Origin: Actinomycetota bacterium
Lineage (GTDB): Bacteria; Actinomycetota; Actinomycetes; Streptosporangiales; Streptosporangiaceae
Reading direction: 5' to 3'
DNA length: 64,000 bases
NCBI GenBank assembly: GCA_027313705.1
Contig: DAHVDE010000065.1
Coordinates: 1 to 64,000 of the forward strand
Both the position numbers and the translations under genes were made by a program. The notes beneath the pieces were generated by a model. That model made no database searches. It was not told where the DNA came from and saw only the letters and a program-made list of their open reading frames with translations. This document shows positions 33,700 through 42,462 of the stretch, piece after piece (within the stretch, counting starts at the first letter, position 1; the number at the start of each line of letters is the position of its first letter).

Positions 33700-34557
33700 G
33701 TGCTGCGCACCAAGGCCGGGCGTTCATCGGCCCTTCGCCTCCTAGCCGACCGCGACCGTGAAGAAGCGCTCGCCCTTTGCGACCGTGATCCGGTGGCCAA
33801 CGTCTTCGTGAGCGCCAGGCTCAGGACCAGCGGCCTGGACCCGGTAAGTCTCGGTGCCCAGATCTGGGGTTACTACGAGGGAGGCAGACTCGTATCCGCT
33901 TGTTACGTGGGCGCCAACATGGTTCCCTTGGAAGCGGTGCCTGCTGCCACGATCGCGTTCGCCGAGCGGGCCAGGCTCCAGGGTCGCCGTTGTTCCTCGA
34001 TCACGGGCCGTGCCGACGCCGTGCGTGCGCTCTGGTCGCACCTGGCGCCGTTCTGGGACCGGCCGCGTGAGATCAGGGATCCGCAGCCCTTGCTGGCGAT
34101 CGCCAGTGACCCGCTGATCGAGCCGGACCAGAAAGTCCGCTTGGTGCGCAGGGACGAGATCGGGACCTTGCTGCCTGCCAGCATCGCAATGTTCACCGAG
34201 GAAGTCGGCGTCTCCCCGATCGGACCTGACGGCGGAGCCGCCTACCGGGCAAGGGTCACAGAACTGGTCGTCAGCGGCCGGTCGTTCGCTCGCATCGACG
34301 ACGGCGCCGTCACCTTCAAGGCCGAGGTCGGCGCGGTCACCCCGCAGGCCTGCCAGGTACAGGGCGTCTGGGTGCCACCGCACCTGCGCAACCGCGGCTA
34401 CGCCGCCGCCGGCATGGCGAGCGTGGTAGCTGCCGCGCGCCGAACACTTGCCCCGGTCGTGAGCCTTTACGTCAACGACTTCAACGCTCCGGCCCGCGCC
34501 GCCTACCACCGCGTCGGGTTCACGCAGGTGGGCGAGTTCATGTCAGTCTTGTTCTGA
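33700..34557 (+). CDS. DUF4081-type GNAT N-acetyltransferase
   Basis: A 285-residue protein. An N-terminal DUF4081-like half (DPVANVFVSARLRTSG, QIWGYYEGGRLVSACYVGANMVPLEA) leads to a C-terminal GNAT domain with the acetyl-CoA loop VWVPPHLRNRGYAAAGMASVV (about residue 228) and LYVNDFNAPARAAYHRVGF. It is a regular neighbour of ispG in actinobacteria. The acceptor is unknown. GTG at 33700 is chosen as the start because conservation begins there, and GATACT 9 bases upstream suggests a near-leaderless transcript of its own. An open frame upstream to 33607 lies inside the hydrolase gene. Confidence 0.88.
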   Translation: MLRTKAGRSSALRLLADRDREEALALCDRDPVANVFVSARLRTSGLDPVSLGAQIWGYYEGGRLVSACYVGANMVPLEAVPAATIAFAERARLQGRRCSSITGRADAVRALWSHLAPFWDRPREIRDPQPLLAIASDPLIEPDQKVRLVRRDEIGTLLPASIAMFTEEVGVSPIGPDGGAAYRARVTELVVSGRSFARIDDGAVTFKAEVGAVTPQACQVQGVWVPPHLRNRGYAAAGMASVVAAARRTLAPVVSLYVNDFNAPARAAYHRVGFTQVGEFMSVLF

Positions 34558-34833
34558 CCCATGGCCGGCCGCCGCCGGCTTGCGCTCGGTTTCGCCCGCG
34601 CCGCGTGGCGCTGGCACTACGGGTTCCTTCGTGGGATCCGGCATGACCTGACGACCGCCCTGCGTTGCGGAAAACGATCCGCCGGTCACGTCGCCGCGGG
34701 TCGGGGGATGTTCTCGCGCCCGGCTGAACGGATGACGGTCGGCGAGGAAGACAAGCAGAATCCAGATCAGCATGGCCGCCGCGAAAGACAGCGCCATGAT
34801 CCCCAGCCAGTAGTTGTGTATCTCGCCCGGCAT
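34543..34833 (-). CDS. Small single-pass membrane protein, unknown function
   Basis: A 96-residue protein. The first 12 residues face outside or inside, then one strong hydrophobic helix (WLGIMALSFAAAMLIWILLVFLA, residues 9-31) is followed by a polar, Pro-rich tail. A perfect AGGAGGTG sits 8 bases before the ATG and the upstream region is A+T-rich, so I consider it real despite its size. Its 3' end overlaps the end of the GNAT gene on the other strand by 15 bases. No family is recognised. Confidence 0.65.
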   Translation of the reverse strand: MPGEIHNYWLGIMALSFAAAMLIWILLVFLADRHPFSRAREHPPTRGDVTGGSFSATQGGRQVMPDPTKEPVVPAPRGAGETERKPAAAGHGSEQD

Positions 34834-34997
34834 CTGGCCGTCACCTCCTGTGATTTATTCATTACCAGTAGTTAGCAAACCAACCTGCTCGGGTGGGAGT
34901 GAAAAAATAAGATGACTGCATCAGGAGAACCTTGCTAGCCTTCTGTGCCCTTGTGCCAAGTAAGTCGCCGGCAAGAATCCAGCCAAGGAGCCCAGCC
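34834..34997. promoter_or_regulatory. Divergent promoter region upstream of the HelR-like gene
   Basis: 164 bases, A+T-rich between 34850 and 34915 (GAAAAAATAAGATG). On the plus strand, CTTGTGCCAAG at 34950-34960 is a small dyad resembling the core of the rifamycin-associated element, 37 bases before the helicase ATG. Confidence 0.4.
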
Positions 34998-37040
34998 ATG
35001 GCCTGTCCCGCGGAGGAAGATACTGATACAGATCAGGTGCTAGCCGCAGAACGCGAGCATCTGACCCGATCAAGGGAATACCTGCGCCTGATGCGGCAGG
35101 ACGTGCTTTCACTGCCCGCCCTGGCGGGCGACCGGGTATCGCAGGAATACCTCAAGGCCGACCTGCACCGCCGCGCCGAGTCGCTGCGTGACCTGCCGGA
35201 CACACCGCTGTTCTTCGGACGCCTCGACTACCACGACGACCTGCGGTCAGGCGAGCAGTTCCACGTCGGGCGCCGCCACGTCCACGATCCTGACGGGCAC
35301 CCGGCCGTGATCGACTGGCGCGCGCCGATCTCAAGGCCCTTCTACCGGGCAAGTCAAGCCGACCCGATGAACCTTGAGATGCGGCGGCGGTTCGGTTTCA
35401 GCGGCGGCAAGCTGACCGCCTACGAGGACGAGATTTTCCGGCCAGGCGCGGCTAAGGCCGATGGCGTGAAACCCGCCATGAGCCGCATCATGATCGAGGA
35501 AATCGAGCGGCCAAGGTCGGGCGCGATGCGGGACATCGTCGCCACGATCCAGCCTGAGCAGGACGACATCGTCCGCGCCGACGCCACCCTTTCTATCTGC
35601 GTGCAGGGCGCCCCTGGGACAGGGAAGACCGCGGTCGGGCTGCACAGGATCGCGTTCTTGCTCTACGCCTACAGGGAACGGATGAGCAGGGGCGGAGTGC
35701 TGGTAATCGGCCCGAACCGCGCGTTCCTCACCTACATCCGCAACGTGCTGCCTGCGCTCGGCGAGTTCGACGCGGCGCAGACCTCGGTTACCGAACTGCT
35801 TGCCACCGTGCCGGTCAGCGGCACGGACTGCGAGGCCACCGCCAAGATCAAGGGTGACAGCCGGATGGCGGTCGTACTGCGGCGAGCGCTCTGGGAACGA
35901 GTGCGCGAGCCCGCCGAGCCGATCATGCTGACCCGCGGGTCGCGCCGCTGGCGGGTGTCGGCGGATCAGCTCACCGAGCTGGTGATGGAGTTGTTCGAGC
36001 GCGGTGTGCGGTACGGCACGGGCAGGGACATGCTCTCGCACCGGATCGCACACGTGATCTTGAGTCAGCTTGAGGCGGCAGGGGAACCCTGCGATGACCG
36101 CACCCACGCGGCGGTAAGAAGGACCACTCCGGTCAAGTCGGCCGTCGACGCGATCTGGCCGAAGGCGGACCCCGTGCGGGTTGTCTTTAATTTGCTGTCC
36201 AGTAAAGAGACCATCATCAGATGCTCGCAAGGAGTGCTCAGCGAAGCTGAGCAGGAGGCGCTCGCCTGGGCCAAGCCGCCGAAGAGTCCGGGCTCCGCAC
36301 GCTGGACGGCGGCCGACACTGTGCTGATCGATGAGGTATCGGACCTGATCGAGCGGACAGGCAGCCTCGCGCACATCGTCGTGGACGAGGCGCAGGACCT
36401 GTCCGCGATGGCATGCCGCGCGGTCGGGCGGCGGGCCGCCACCGGCTCGGTCACGGTGCTCGGCGACATCGCGCAGGGCACCACGGCGTGGGCGGCGGGA
36501 AGCTGGGAGCAGATGCTCGGCCACCTCGGCAAGCCTGACGCCGCGCTCGAGGTGCTGACGACCGGGTACCGGGTGCCAAGGCAGATTCTCGATTTCGCCA
36601 GCAAGCTCCTGCCGAGGATCGCGCCGGAGCTTTCGCCCGCCACCTCGGTGCGCCAGGATGCCGGCTCGCTCACGATCACCGCCGTGGCCGCAGGAGGCCT
36701 TGACGCCGAGTTGACCGACGTCTGCCGCGCGGCGCTTGGCCAGCCGGGCTCGGTCGCGGTAATCACCACAGACGCCGCGGTTCCCGCCGCCGCCGCCGCG
36801 CTTGCCGCCGCCGGGCTGCCCCATTGCGTGCTCGACGGCGACACCGAGGCCAGCCAGCTCACCGTCGTGCCCGTCGGACTGGTCAAGGGCCTCGAGTTCG
36901 ACCACGTGATAGTCGTCGAACCGGCCGCCATCGCCGCCGCAGAGGCGCGCGGACTGCAGCGACTTTACGTGGCGCTGACCCGCGCGGTTTCGCGCCTTAC
37001 CGTTCTGCACGCAGAACCGCTGCCCGAGCTCCTGCGTTAG
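34998..37040 (+). CDS. HelD/HelR-type RNA polymerase-associated helicase-like ATPase
   Basis: A 680-residue superfamily 1 (UvrD/Rep-like) ATPase. The N-terminal coiled-coil region (AAEREHLTRSREYLRLMRQDV) and HelD-type block FGRLDYHDDLRSGEQFHVGRRHVHDPDGHPAVIDWRAPISRPFYRA precede Walker A GAPGTGKTAVGLHR (about residue 210). Motif II (HIVVDEAQDLSAMACRAVGRR), GYRVPRQILDFA and a C-terminal VKGLEFDHVIVVEP...LYVALTRAVSRLTV follow. HelD proteins free stalled RNA polymerase, and the actinobacterial branch HelR also removes rifampicin-inhibited enzyme. I prefer HelR-like because of the architecture. The ATG at 34998 has AAGGAG 7 bases upstream. Confidence 0.85.
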   Translation: MACPAEEDTDTDQVLAAEREHLTRSREYLRLMRQDVLSLPALAGDRVSQEYLKADLHRRAESLRDLPDTPLFFGRLDYHDDLRSGEQFHVGRRHVHDPDGHPAVIDWRAPISRPFYRASQADPMNLEMRRRFGFSGGKLTAYEDEIFRPGAAKADGVKPAMSRIMIEEIERPRSGAMRDIVATIQPEQDDIVRADATLSICVQGAPGTGKTAVGLHRIAFLLYAYRERMSRGGVLVIGPNRAFLTYIRNVLPALGEFDAAQTSVTELLATVPVSGTDCEATAKIKGDSRMAVVLRRALWERVREPAEPIMLTRGSRRWRVSADQLTELVMELFERGVRYGTGRDMLSHRIAHVILSQLEAAGEPCDDRTHAAVRRTTPVKSAVDAIWPKADPVRVVFNLLSSKETIIRCSQGVLSEAEQEALAWAKPPKSPGSARWTAADTVLIDEVSDLIERTGSLAHIVVDEAQDLSAMACRAVGRRAATGSVTVLGDIAQGTTAWAAGSWEQMLGHLGKPDAALEVLTTGYRVPRQILDFASKLLPRIAPELSPATSVRQDAGSLTITAVAAGGLDAELTDVCRAALGQPGSVAVITTDAAVPAAAAALAAAGLPHCVLDGDTEASQLTVVPVGLVKGLEFDHVIVVEPAAIAAAEARGLQRLYVALTRAVSRLTVLHAEPLPELLR

Positions 37041-37070
37041 GGTCTATTTATCCGGACAAGGGAGTGCCCC

Positions 37071-38702
37071 GTGAGCGTACTCAGCAGGATCCTGGCCAAA
37101 ATGATGAAGCTGCCGCCGGCGCAGTCTCATGCGATCAAGATCGAGCGGGACCTGAAGGTGCCGATGCCTGATGGCGTGGTGTTGCTCGCCGACCGGTACA
37201 TTCCGGCCAGCGGCGAAGGGCCGCTTGTCATGATCCGCTGTCCCTACGGACGCAAGAGTTTTTTCGGCGCCTTGTTCGGTGTCATCTTCGCCGAGCGTGG
37301 TCTGCAGGTGCTAATGCAAAGCTGCCGTGGCACCTTCGGATCTGGCGGTCAGCTTGATCCGTTTGACGAGCGCACCGACGGAATGGCGACGGTGGCCTGG
37401 CTGCGCGATCAGGACTGGTATCCAGGCTCATTCGCCATGGCGGGACCTAGCTACCTCGGCATCGTGCAATGGGCAATCGCCGCGCAAGCCGGCCCCGAGC
37501 TGACGGCAATGTCCCTCCTCATTACCAGCGCGGATCCTTACGATCTGCTGTTCTCTGGCGGATCGCTCTCGCTGGAGACAATGCTGACCTGGATCAGTCT
37601 CGTGGACCGGCAGGAACGCAGGCTTGCTTCGCTGCGGCAGCGCACTGTCAGCGGGAAATTGCGGCAGGTTTATGGCCGGCTGCCGCTCGGCGAACTCGAT
37701 TCCCTGGCCGTCGGGCACCAAGTCGCCGACTGGCAGGCATGGATGGCGCATACGCAGGCCGACGACCCTTACTGGGTACAGCGGCGGTTTACTGGCGACC
37801 AGGCAAGTGTCAGGGCGAATGCCAGTTTCGTGGCGGGCTGGCAGGACATTTTCCTGCCAGGCGAATTGCGGGACTATGCGGCGCTGCGAGCGGCCGGGCA
37901 AGATCCTTATTTGCTGATCGGGCCGTGGCAGCATACCGATCAGGAGGGAATGGCCGCCGCCATCAGGGAATCGATCGGCTGGCTGCGGGCGCAATTGCTG
38001 GATGACAGGAGCCAGTTGCGTGCCGCGCCGGTGCTGATCTACGTCGGCGGTATCGAAGAATGGCGTGACTTGCCAAGCTGGCCTCCGCCCGCTACCGAGC
38101 AACGCTGGCATTTGCAGTCCGGCGGCGGCCTTGAACTCCGTGTGCCGCAGGATTCAGAACCAGACTCCTACACCTACGACCCGGCCGATCCGACGCCGAG
38201 CGTCGGCGGTCCCGTGCTTTCCGCGAACACCGGACGGCGCAAGCAGCCGGCCGATAACCGCGGGCTTGAAGCCAGGGCGGACGTGCTGACCTACACCAGT
38301 CCGGCGCTTGAAGCAGATCTCGAGGTTATCGGCCAGGTGACCGCCGACTTGTTCGTCCGCTCCAGCCTTGGCCACACCGACTTCTTCGCCAGGCTCTGCG
38401 ACGTCGACCCCTCAGGTCGCTCGCTGGCTGTCTGCGACGCCTTGCTGAGGCTCTCGCCCGGTCGCCCGCCCGCGGCGCCCGACGGCACGATCCGGGTGCG
38501 GATTGACCTGTGGCCAACCGCTTACCGGTTCAAGGCCGGCCACCTGATCAGGCTCCAGGTCTCGAGCGGTGCCCACCCGAGGTTCGCGCGCAACCCGGGC
38601 TCAGGCGAGCCGCTGGCAAAGGCGACCAGGCTGGAACCGGCCAGCCAGTTGGTCTATCACGACAAGGAGCACCCTTCTGCCATTCTGCTTCCCGTGACCT
38701 GA
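37071..38702 (+). CDS. CocE/NonD-family hydrolase (X-Pro dipeptidyl-peptidase type)
   Basis: A 543-residue alpha/beta-hydrolase. PMPDGVVLLADRYIP and IRCPYGRK open the peptidase S15 domain. The nucleophile motif is GPSYLGIVQWAIAAQ (Ser about residue 125), and a jelly-roll C-terminal domain (YTSPALEADLEVIGQVTADLFVRSSLGHTDFFARLCDVDPSGRS) follows, as in cocaine esterase and Xaa-Pro dipeptidyl-peptidases. No signal peptide is seen, so it is probably cytosolic. The GTG at 37071 has GGGAG about 6 bases upstream. It follows the HelR gene by 30 bases. Substrate (ester or amide) is unknown. Confidence 0.9.
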   Translation: MSVLSRILAKMMKLPPAQSHAIKIERDLKVPMPDGVVLLADRYIPASGEGPLVMIRCPYGRKSFFGALFGVIFAERGLQVLMQSCRGTFGSGGQLDPFDERTDGMATVAWLRDQDWYPGSFAMAGPSYLGIVQWAIAAQAGPELTAMSLLITSADPYDLLFSGGSLSLETMLTWISLVDRQERRLASLRQRTVSGKLRQVYGRLPLGELDSLAVGHQVADWQAWMAHTQADDPYWVQRRFTGDQASVRANASFVAGWQDIFLPGELRDYAALRAAGQDPYLLIGPWQHTDQEGMAAAIRESIGWLRAQLLDDRSQLRAAPVLIYVGGIEEWRDLPSWPPPATEQRWHLQSGGGLELRVPQDSEPDSYTYDPADPTPSVGGPVLSANTGRRKQPADNRGLEARADVLTYTSPALEADLEVIGQVTADLFVRSSLGHTDFFARLCDVDPSGRSLAVCDALLRLSPGRPPAAPDGTIRVRIDLWPTAYRFKAGHLIRLQVSSGAHPRFARNPGSGEPLAKATRLEPASQLVYHDKEHPSAILLPVT

Positions 38703-39008
38703 CGCGCTTTGCCGAAGGCAGGGCCTCAATCGCCGCCAGCCGTTGCGATTTGGCCTGTCTGACGCGAAAACGGCGATAAGGTCTGCGTGAGTACCACGCT
38801 AGACCTGCTCCGCCCGCGCTGACATTACCGGGCGAATGACTCGCCGCAGGTCAGTGCGACGTTCGGTCTTAATGAATTGATCAGCAGAACTTGCAGTGCC
38901 GCTCTCAGCGGAGCATCCTTCTAGCTAACACCTTACTCTGCGCGCTCGGATGGTTACATTCCGTTGCGGCGGTGCGGAGTTACTAAACTGACAAGCGACA
39001 AAGGTGAC
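38703..39008. other. Gene-free spacer
   Basis: 306 bases without a coding frame of normal character. Small dyads are visible (CCGCT-CTC-AGCGG near 38896) and an A+T pocket TTAATGAATTGATC at about 38868. TTACAT near 38955 may be a -10 element for the next gene. Confidence 0.35.
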
Positions 39009-39329
39009 ATGGTGTCTTTGGTAGCCGGTCAAGTGGGCGCGGAAGCCGACCTGACTCAGCCGCAGCCGTTCGTGGATCGGCTAGAAGAACTCGCCTGCGA
39101 ACTGGACAGGCACGGCCTCCAGGTCTCGCTGATGACTCCGGCCGGCCGCATTCCGAGCCTGCACGTGGCGAATCCCGTCGCGCCAAGATTGGCGGAAGAC
39201 GTGTACGTCGGCCGCAGCCAAGACGGCCTGTGGTGGTTCTGGTGGCCATGGGCCGAGCGAATTGCCCCTGGCGGCGAGGTCGCCGAGGCGGCGACGGCAA
39301 TAGCCAAGGTCCTGGACACCGCCGGGTAG
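39009..39329 (+). CDS. Small conserved actinobacterial protein, unknown function
   Basis: A 106-residue soluble protein. RLEELACELDRHGLQVSLMTPAGRIPSLHVANPVAPRLAEDVYV is followed by a Trp-rich strand GLWWFWWPWAERIAP and a helix EVAEAATAIAKVL. This pattern (R-x-PSLxVxNP..A..LAE.V, then WWF.W.W) recurs in small proteins of Streptosporangiales-like actinobacteria, from memory, without assigned function. The ATG at 39009 has AAAGG upstream. A start at 38964 would add 15 residues. Confidence 0.65.
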   Translation: MVSLVAGQVGAEADLTQPQPFVDRLEELACELDRHGLQVSLMTPAGRIPSLHVANPVAPRLAEDVYVGRSQDGLWWFWWPWAERIAPGGEVAEAATAIAKVLDTAG

Positions 39330-39442
39330 CGCCAGGCCCAGGCTCGCCCCGCGCCGCCGGCCCGCGTCGGCGCGGGCGTCGCTGGGGGCTGGACCGGGGT
39401 GCTGTCTGGCGAAAGGTCTGAGCGCCGAGGAGCTTGGCGTGG

Positions 39443-39877
39443 TCAGCGTGGCGTGGCGAGGCCGGGGAAGGCCTGGGGCGAACCACCCCAGTGGGCAGCG
39501 CGGACGGCGGCCTCTTGCATCCTGGTCGCGGCTAGCTTGCGAAGGGCGCGATCGCCCGCGCCTGTTAGGTCTAGGTAACCGGCTACTACGCCCAGTTCCA
39601 GATCCGTGGCCAGGCTCGCGGCTTCTCTCGGGGTGCTCACGACCAGCGGCAGCCGGTAGGCGACCGCGGCGGGCGCAGGAGTGGCGCCGAGGGCGGTGAT
39701 CATGGCGAACAGGGTGTCTCTGGCCCGTTCGTGGATCGCGCAGTCGGTTGCGGCCAGGTTGAATTCCGTGCCCGTGAGGTGCGCCCCGACGACGCCGTAG
39801 CCGTAGCTTGCCGCTTCCTCGGCCGTGAGCGCGCTTTGCAGGGCAGCGACCAGAGCCTGCTTGCCTGATCTGACCAT
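39443..39877 (-). CDS. DUF4439 ferritin-like protein
   Basis: A 144-residue all-helical protein. LVAALQSALTAEEAASYGYGVVGAHL, then the second pair of helices with AATDCAIHERARDTLFAMI and AASLATDLELGVVAGYLDLTGAG. Glu, His and further Glu residues sit at the spacing of a ferritin-like di-metal site (E20, H50, E76-region, E96-type positions). The family has no assigned role. Its ATG overlaps the stop of the lipoprotein gene by one base (TGATG), so the two are coupled and may form a membrane-associated pair. Confidence 0.75.
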   Translation of the reverse strand: MVRSGKQALVAALQSALTAEEAASYGYGVVGAHLTGTEFNLAATDCAIHERARDTLFAMITALGATPAPAAVAYRLPLVVSTPREAASLATDLELGVVAGYLDLTGAGDRALRKLAATRMQEAAVRAAHWGGSPQAFPGLATPR

Positions 39878-40398
39878 CAGCTGCTCCCTGCCCGGCGCAG
39901 GTAGACCACGTGAGCCGCTTCTGACGCGCTGATGCTGGCCAGGAGCTTGGCCAGTCCCGCAGGCGCGTCCGCAAGCTGGCCGGTCAGGCGGACGGCGGCG
40001 GCTCGCTCTTGCGCGGCCAGGGCGCCGAGCACTCCGGCTCGATCGGCGGGGAGCGAAGGCATGCCGCTGCTAGGAGCGATCTTGGTCCTGGCCAGCCTCG
40101 GCGGCAGGATAAGGCGAGCGCGGAGGTGGCTGAGGTGAGCCTCGTGCTCGGCCCCGATGGCGGCGATCACGGCTGCGGTTCGCGGCAATTGTCCGGTGGC
40201 GCCCTTGTAAAGCATGACCAGTGCCTCCTCGGCGGCAATCGCCTGCTCCAAGGTTCTGACGTCGCCTGGGACGCCGGGCACAGGGCCGAGGGCGGCGATT
40301 CCTTTGCAGCCGGCCAGCCAGGCAGATCCGGCGGCGGCAATCGTGAAGGCAAGTAGCGCCCGGCGAGCAGGCTGCGCCTGAGCTTGTCGCACCGCCAT
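39877..40398 (-). CDS. Lipoprotein with ferritin-like (DUF4439-type) domain
   Basis: A 173-residue protein. The signal MAVRQAQAQPARRALLAFTIAAAGSAWLAGC ends in the lipobox LAGC. The mature part is helical, with EQAIAAEEALVMLYKGA, IGAEHEAHLSHLRARL and SASEAAHVVYLRRA, which carry Glu/His residues at ferritin-like spacing. The frame extends 45 codons upstream, but the ATG at 40398 starts the signal peptide. It forms a two-gene operon with the cytosolic DUF4439 gene downstream. Confidence 0.72.
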   Translation of the reverse strand: MAVRQAQAQPARRALLAFTIAAAGSAWLAGCKGIAALGPVPGVPGDVRTLEQAIAAEEALVMLYKGATGQLPRTAAVIAAIGAEHEAHLSHLRARLILPPRLARTKIAPSSGMPSLPADRAGVLGALAAQERAAAVRLTGQLADAPAGLAKLLASISASEAAHVVYLRRAGSS

Positions 40399-40618
40399 CC
40401 CCTCTCGCCGGGTTTCCGCGCAAACCTTCTGGCAATCGCGGGCACCAGCATGCCACGCCGTTCGTTGCTCAGATGCGCCATCCGCGTATCGCGAAACGAA
40501 ACTGCGGCAGAACCGGATGGCTACGAAGAGCAACAGGTCAGAACCTCAGGCTACGGTGCCGGATAGGCTGGTGGCCTGACTACGACAACAGCAACAGGTC
40601 GCTGGCGAGGAGGGCGTG
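40399..40618. promoter_or_regulatory. Divergent spacer upstream of rimP
   Basis: 220 bases that must contain promoters for both the DUF4439 pair and the rimP-nusA operon. I could not single out -35/-10 pairs with confidence. GAGGAGGG at 40607-40614 is the rimP ribosome site. Confidence 0.4.
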
Positions 40619-41371
40619 ATGCGCGAGGACTCACAGCGCGGCGCGCCGCGATCGGTGCGGGCGCCAGGTCGGCCTGGCGCTGGCCGTGACGGGCGGACGT
40701 CGCGTAACCAGAGCCGAGGCCAGGCGGCGGCTTACGGAACGTCGCGTGAGGCCGGCCGCACCGCCGGCCCGCCGGCGCAGGGCCGTGCCAGGCAAGGCCA
40801 GGGAGGCAGTGCTGACACGGCCAGGCTTACCGGCGTGATCGAGCCAGTGCTGGCCGCGATGGAAATCGACCTTGAGGCGGTCAAGCTCAGTTCCGCTGGC
40901 CGGCGGGCTTTGCTCCGCGTTGTCATCGACGCGGACGGCGGGGTGAGCCTCGACGACATCGCCGAGGTCAGCCGGGAGCTTTCTGCTCGCCTTGACGCTA
41001 AGAACGCCATGGGCGACGCGCCTTACACGCTGGAAGTGACGTCGCCTGGAGTGGACCGCCCGCTGACCCAGCACAGGCACTGGCGAAGAGCGGCGGGCCG
41101 GCTGGTGGCCTTCGAGTACTCGGGGGCCGAGTATCAGGGCAGGGTCATAGCCGCGGCCGAAGAAGGCGTCACGCTCGATCTCGGCGGTGAGCGGCGCACG
41201 TTCAGGTTTGAAGAACTCGGCCCTGGCCGGGTGCAGGTGGAGTTCGGACGCCTTGACGAGATCGATGAGGCAGAAGAGATCGATGAGGCAGACGATCTCG
41301 AAGCCTTCCACGACGCCGGGGACTCCTGGCAGGGCGAGCGCCCAGACGAGGAGGAACCCGATGGACATTGA
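40619..41371 (+). CDS. rimP: Ribosome maturation factor RimP
   Basis: A 250-residue protein. The RimP domains lie at about 70-215: [58 protein letters not shown], then [28 protein letters not shown] and an SH3-like C-terminal part. RimP assists 30S assembly. A 65-residue basic, Gly/Arg-rich head and an acidic tail ([13 protein letters not shown]) make it longer than the usual 150-180 residues. The ATG at 40619 is preferred to the GTG at 40616 for ribosome-site spacing. It overlaps nusA by 11 bases. Confidence 0.93.
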   Translation: MREDSQRGAPRSVRAPGRPGAGRDGRTSRNQSRGQAAAYGTSREAGRTAGPPAQGRARQGQGGSADTARLTGVIEPVLAAMEIDLEAVKLSSAGRRALLRVVIDADGGVSLDDIAEVSRELSARLDAKNAMGDAPYTLEVTSPGVDRPLTQHRHWRRAAGRLVAFEYSGAEYQGRVIAAAEEGVTLDLGGERRTFRFEELGPGRVQVEFGRLDEIDEAEEIDEADDLEAFHDAGDSWQGERPDEEEPDGH

Positions 41372-42443
41372 CGTGTCTGCGCTGAAGAGCCTGGAGGCCG
41401 AGAAGGACATCTCGATGGACCTTGTGATCAAGGCCATCGAGGATGCCCTGCTTGTCGCCTATCACAAGTCGGATGGCGCGGCCCCTTCCGCGCGGGTGGC
41501 CGTGGACCGGCGTACCGGGCACGTTACGGTCTGGGCGGCGCAGACCGACGAGAACGGCGCCGTGCTGACCGAGTACGACGACACGCCCGCTGGTTTCGGC
41601 CGGATCGCGGCCACCACCGCCGGGCAAGTCATCTTGCAGCGCCTGCGGGATGCGGAAGACGAGCTCACTTTCGGTGAATTCGCCGGCCAGGAAGGCAACG
41701 TCGTCGCGGGCGTTATCCAGCAGGGCAAAGACCCCAAGGCCGTCCTGGTCGACCTTGGCCGCATCGAGGCGATCTTGCCGCCGACCGAGCAGGTGCCCGG
41801 TGAGCGCTACGTGCATGGCGAGCGCATCAAGTGCTACGTCCTGTACGTCAGGAAGGGATTCCGCGGTCCTTCCGTGACCTTGTCCCGCACCCACCCGAAC
41901 CTGGTAAAGAAGCTGTTCGCGCTCGAAGTACCCGAGATCGCGTCCGGGGCAGTCGAGATCGCCGCGATCGCCAGAGAAGCTGGTCACCGCACCAAGATCG
42001 CCGTTATCGCCAGAGAGCCTGGCGTCAACGCCAAGGGGTCCTGCATTGGCCCGATGGGCAGCCGGGTGCGTAACGTGATGGCTGAGTTGCATGGTGAGAA
42101 GATTGACATCGTCGACTACGCAGACGATCCGGCCGAGTTCGTCGGGCACGCGCTGTCCCCGGCGCGAGTGTCACAGGTTCGGATTCTTGACGAGGCCAAC
42201 CGGGTTGCCCAGGTCATCGTGCCTGACTACCAGCTATCGCTGGCCATAGGCAAGGAGGGCCAGAACGTGAGGCTCGCCGCCCGCCTCACCGGATGGCGCA
42301 TCGACATACAGCCGGACAATCAGGCTGGAGCCGACCTCGGCGGGAATAGGCCAGACCGCCCGGTCGCTGCGCACAGGGGCGCGCCGGCTGGCGGAGCCTC
42401 GAGAGGCAAGGTGGCTGGTGCCGCTGACGCGCCGGCCCTGTAA
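41361..42443 (+). CDS. nusA: Transcription termination/antitermination factor NusA
   Basis: A 360-residue NusA with N-terminal RNA polymerase-binding domain ([34 protein letters not shown]), an S1 domain ([33 protein letters not shown]), and two KH domains ([31 protein letters not shown] and [25 protein letters not shown]). The acidic repeats of E. coli NusA are absent, as usual in actinobacteria. The start lies inside the rimP end. Confidence 0.96.
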   Translation: MDIDVSALKSLEAEKDISMDLVIKAIEDALLVAYHKSDGAAPSARVAVDRRTGHVTVWAAQTDENGAVLTEYDDTPAGFGRIAATTAGQVILQRLRDAEDELTFGEFAGQEGNVVAGVIQQGKDPKAVLVDLGRIEAILPPTEQVPGERYVHGERIKCYVLYVRKGFRGPSVTLSRTHPNLVKKLFALEVPEIASGAVEIAAIAREAGHRTKIAVIAREPGVNAKGSCIGPMGSRVRNVMAELHGEKIDIVDYADDPAEFVGHALSPARVSQVRILDEANRVAQVIVPDYQLSLAIGKEGQNVRLAARLTGWRIDIQPDNQAGADLGGNRPDRPVAAHRGAPAGGASRGKVAGAADAPAL

Positions 42444-42462
42444 GCTGTTAGGCGGGCGGCTA

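Noticed and set aside
34561-34875. Plus-strand 104-codon frame after the GNAT gene
   Set aside because: No ribosome site or conserved features; the opposite strand has a perfect Shine-Dalgarno and a membrane helix.
35331-37010. Minus-strand open frame of 559 codons opposite the HelR-like gene
   Set aside because: Arg/His-rich shadow; the plus-strand ATPase has all helicase motifs.
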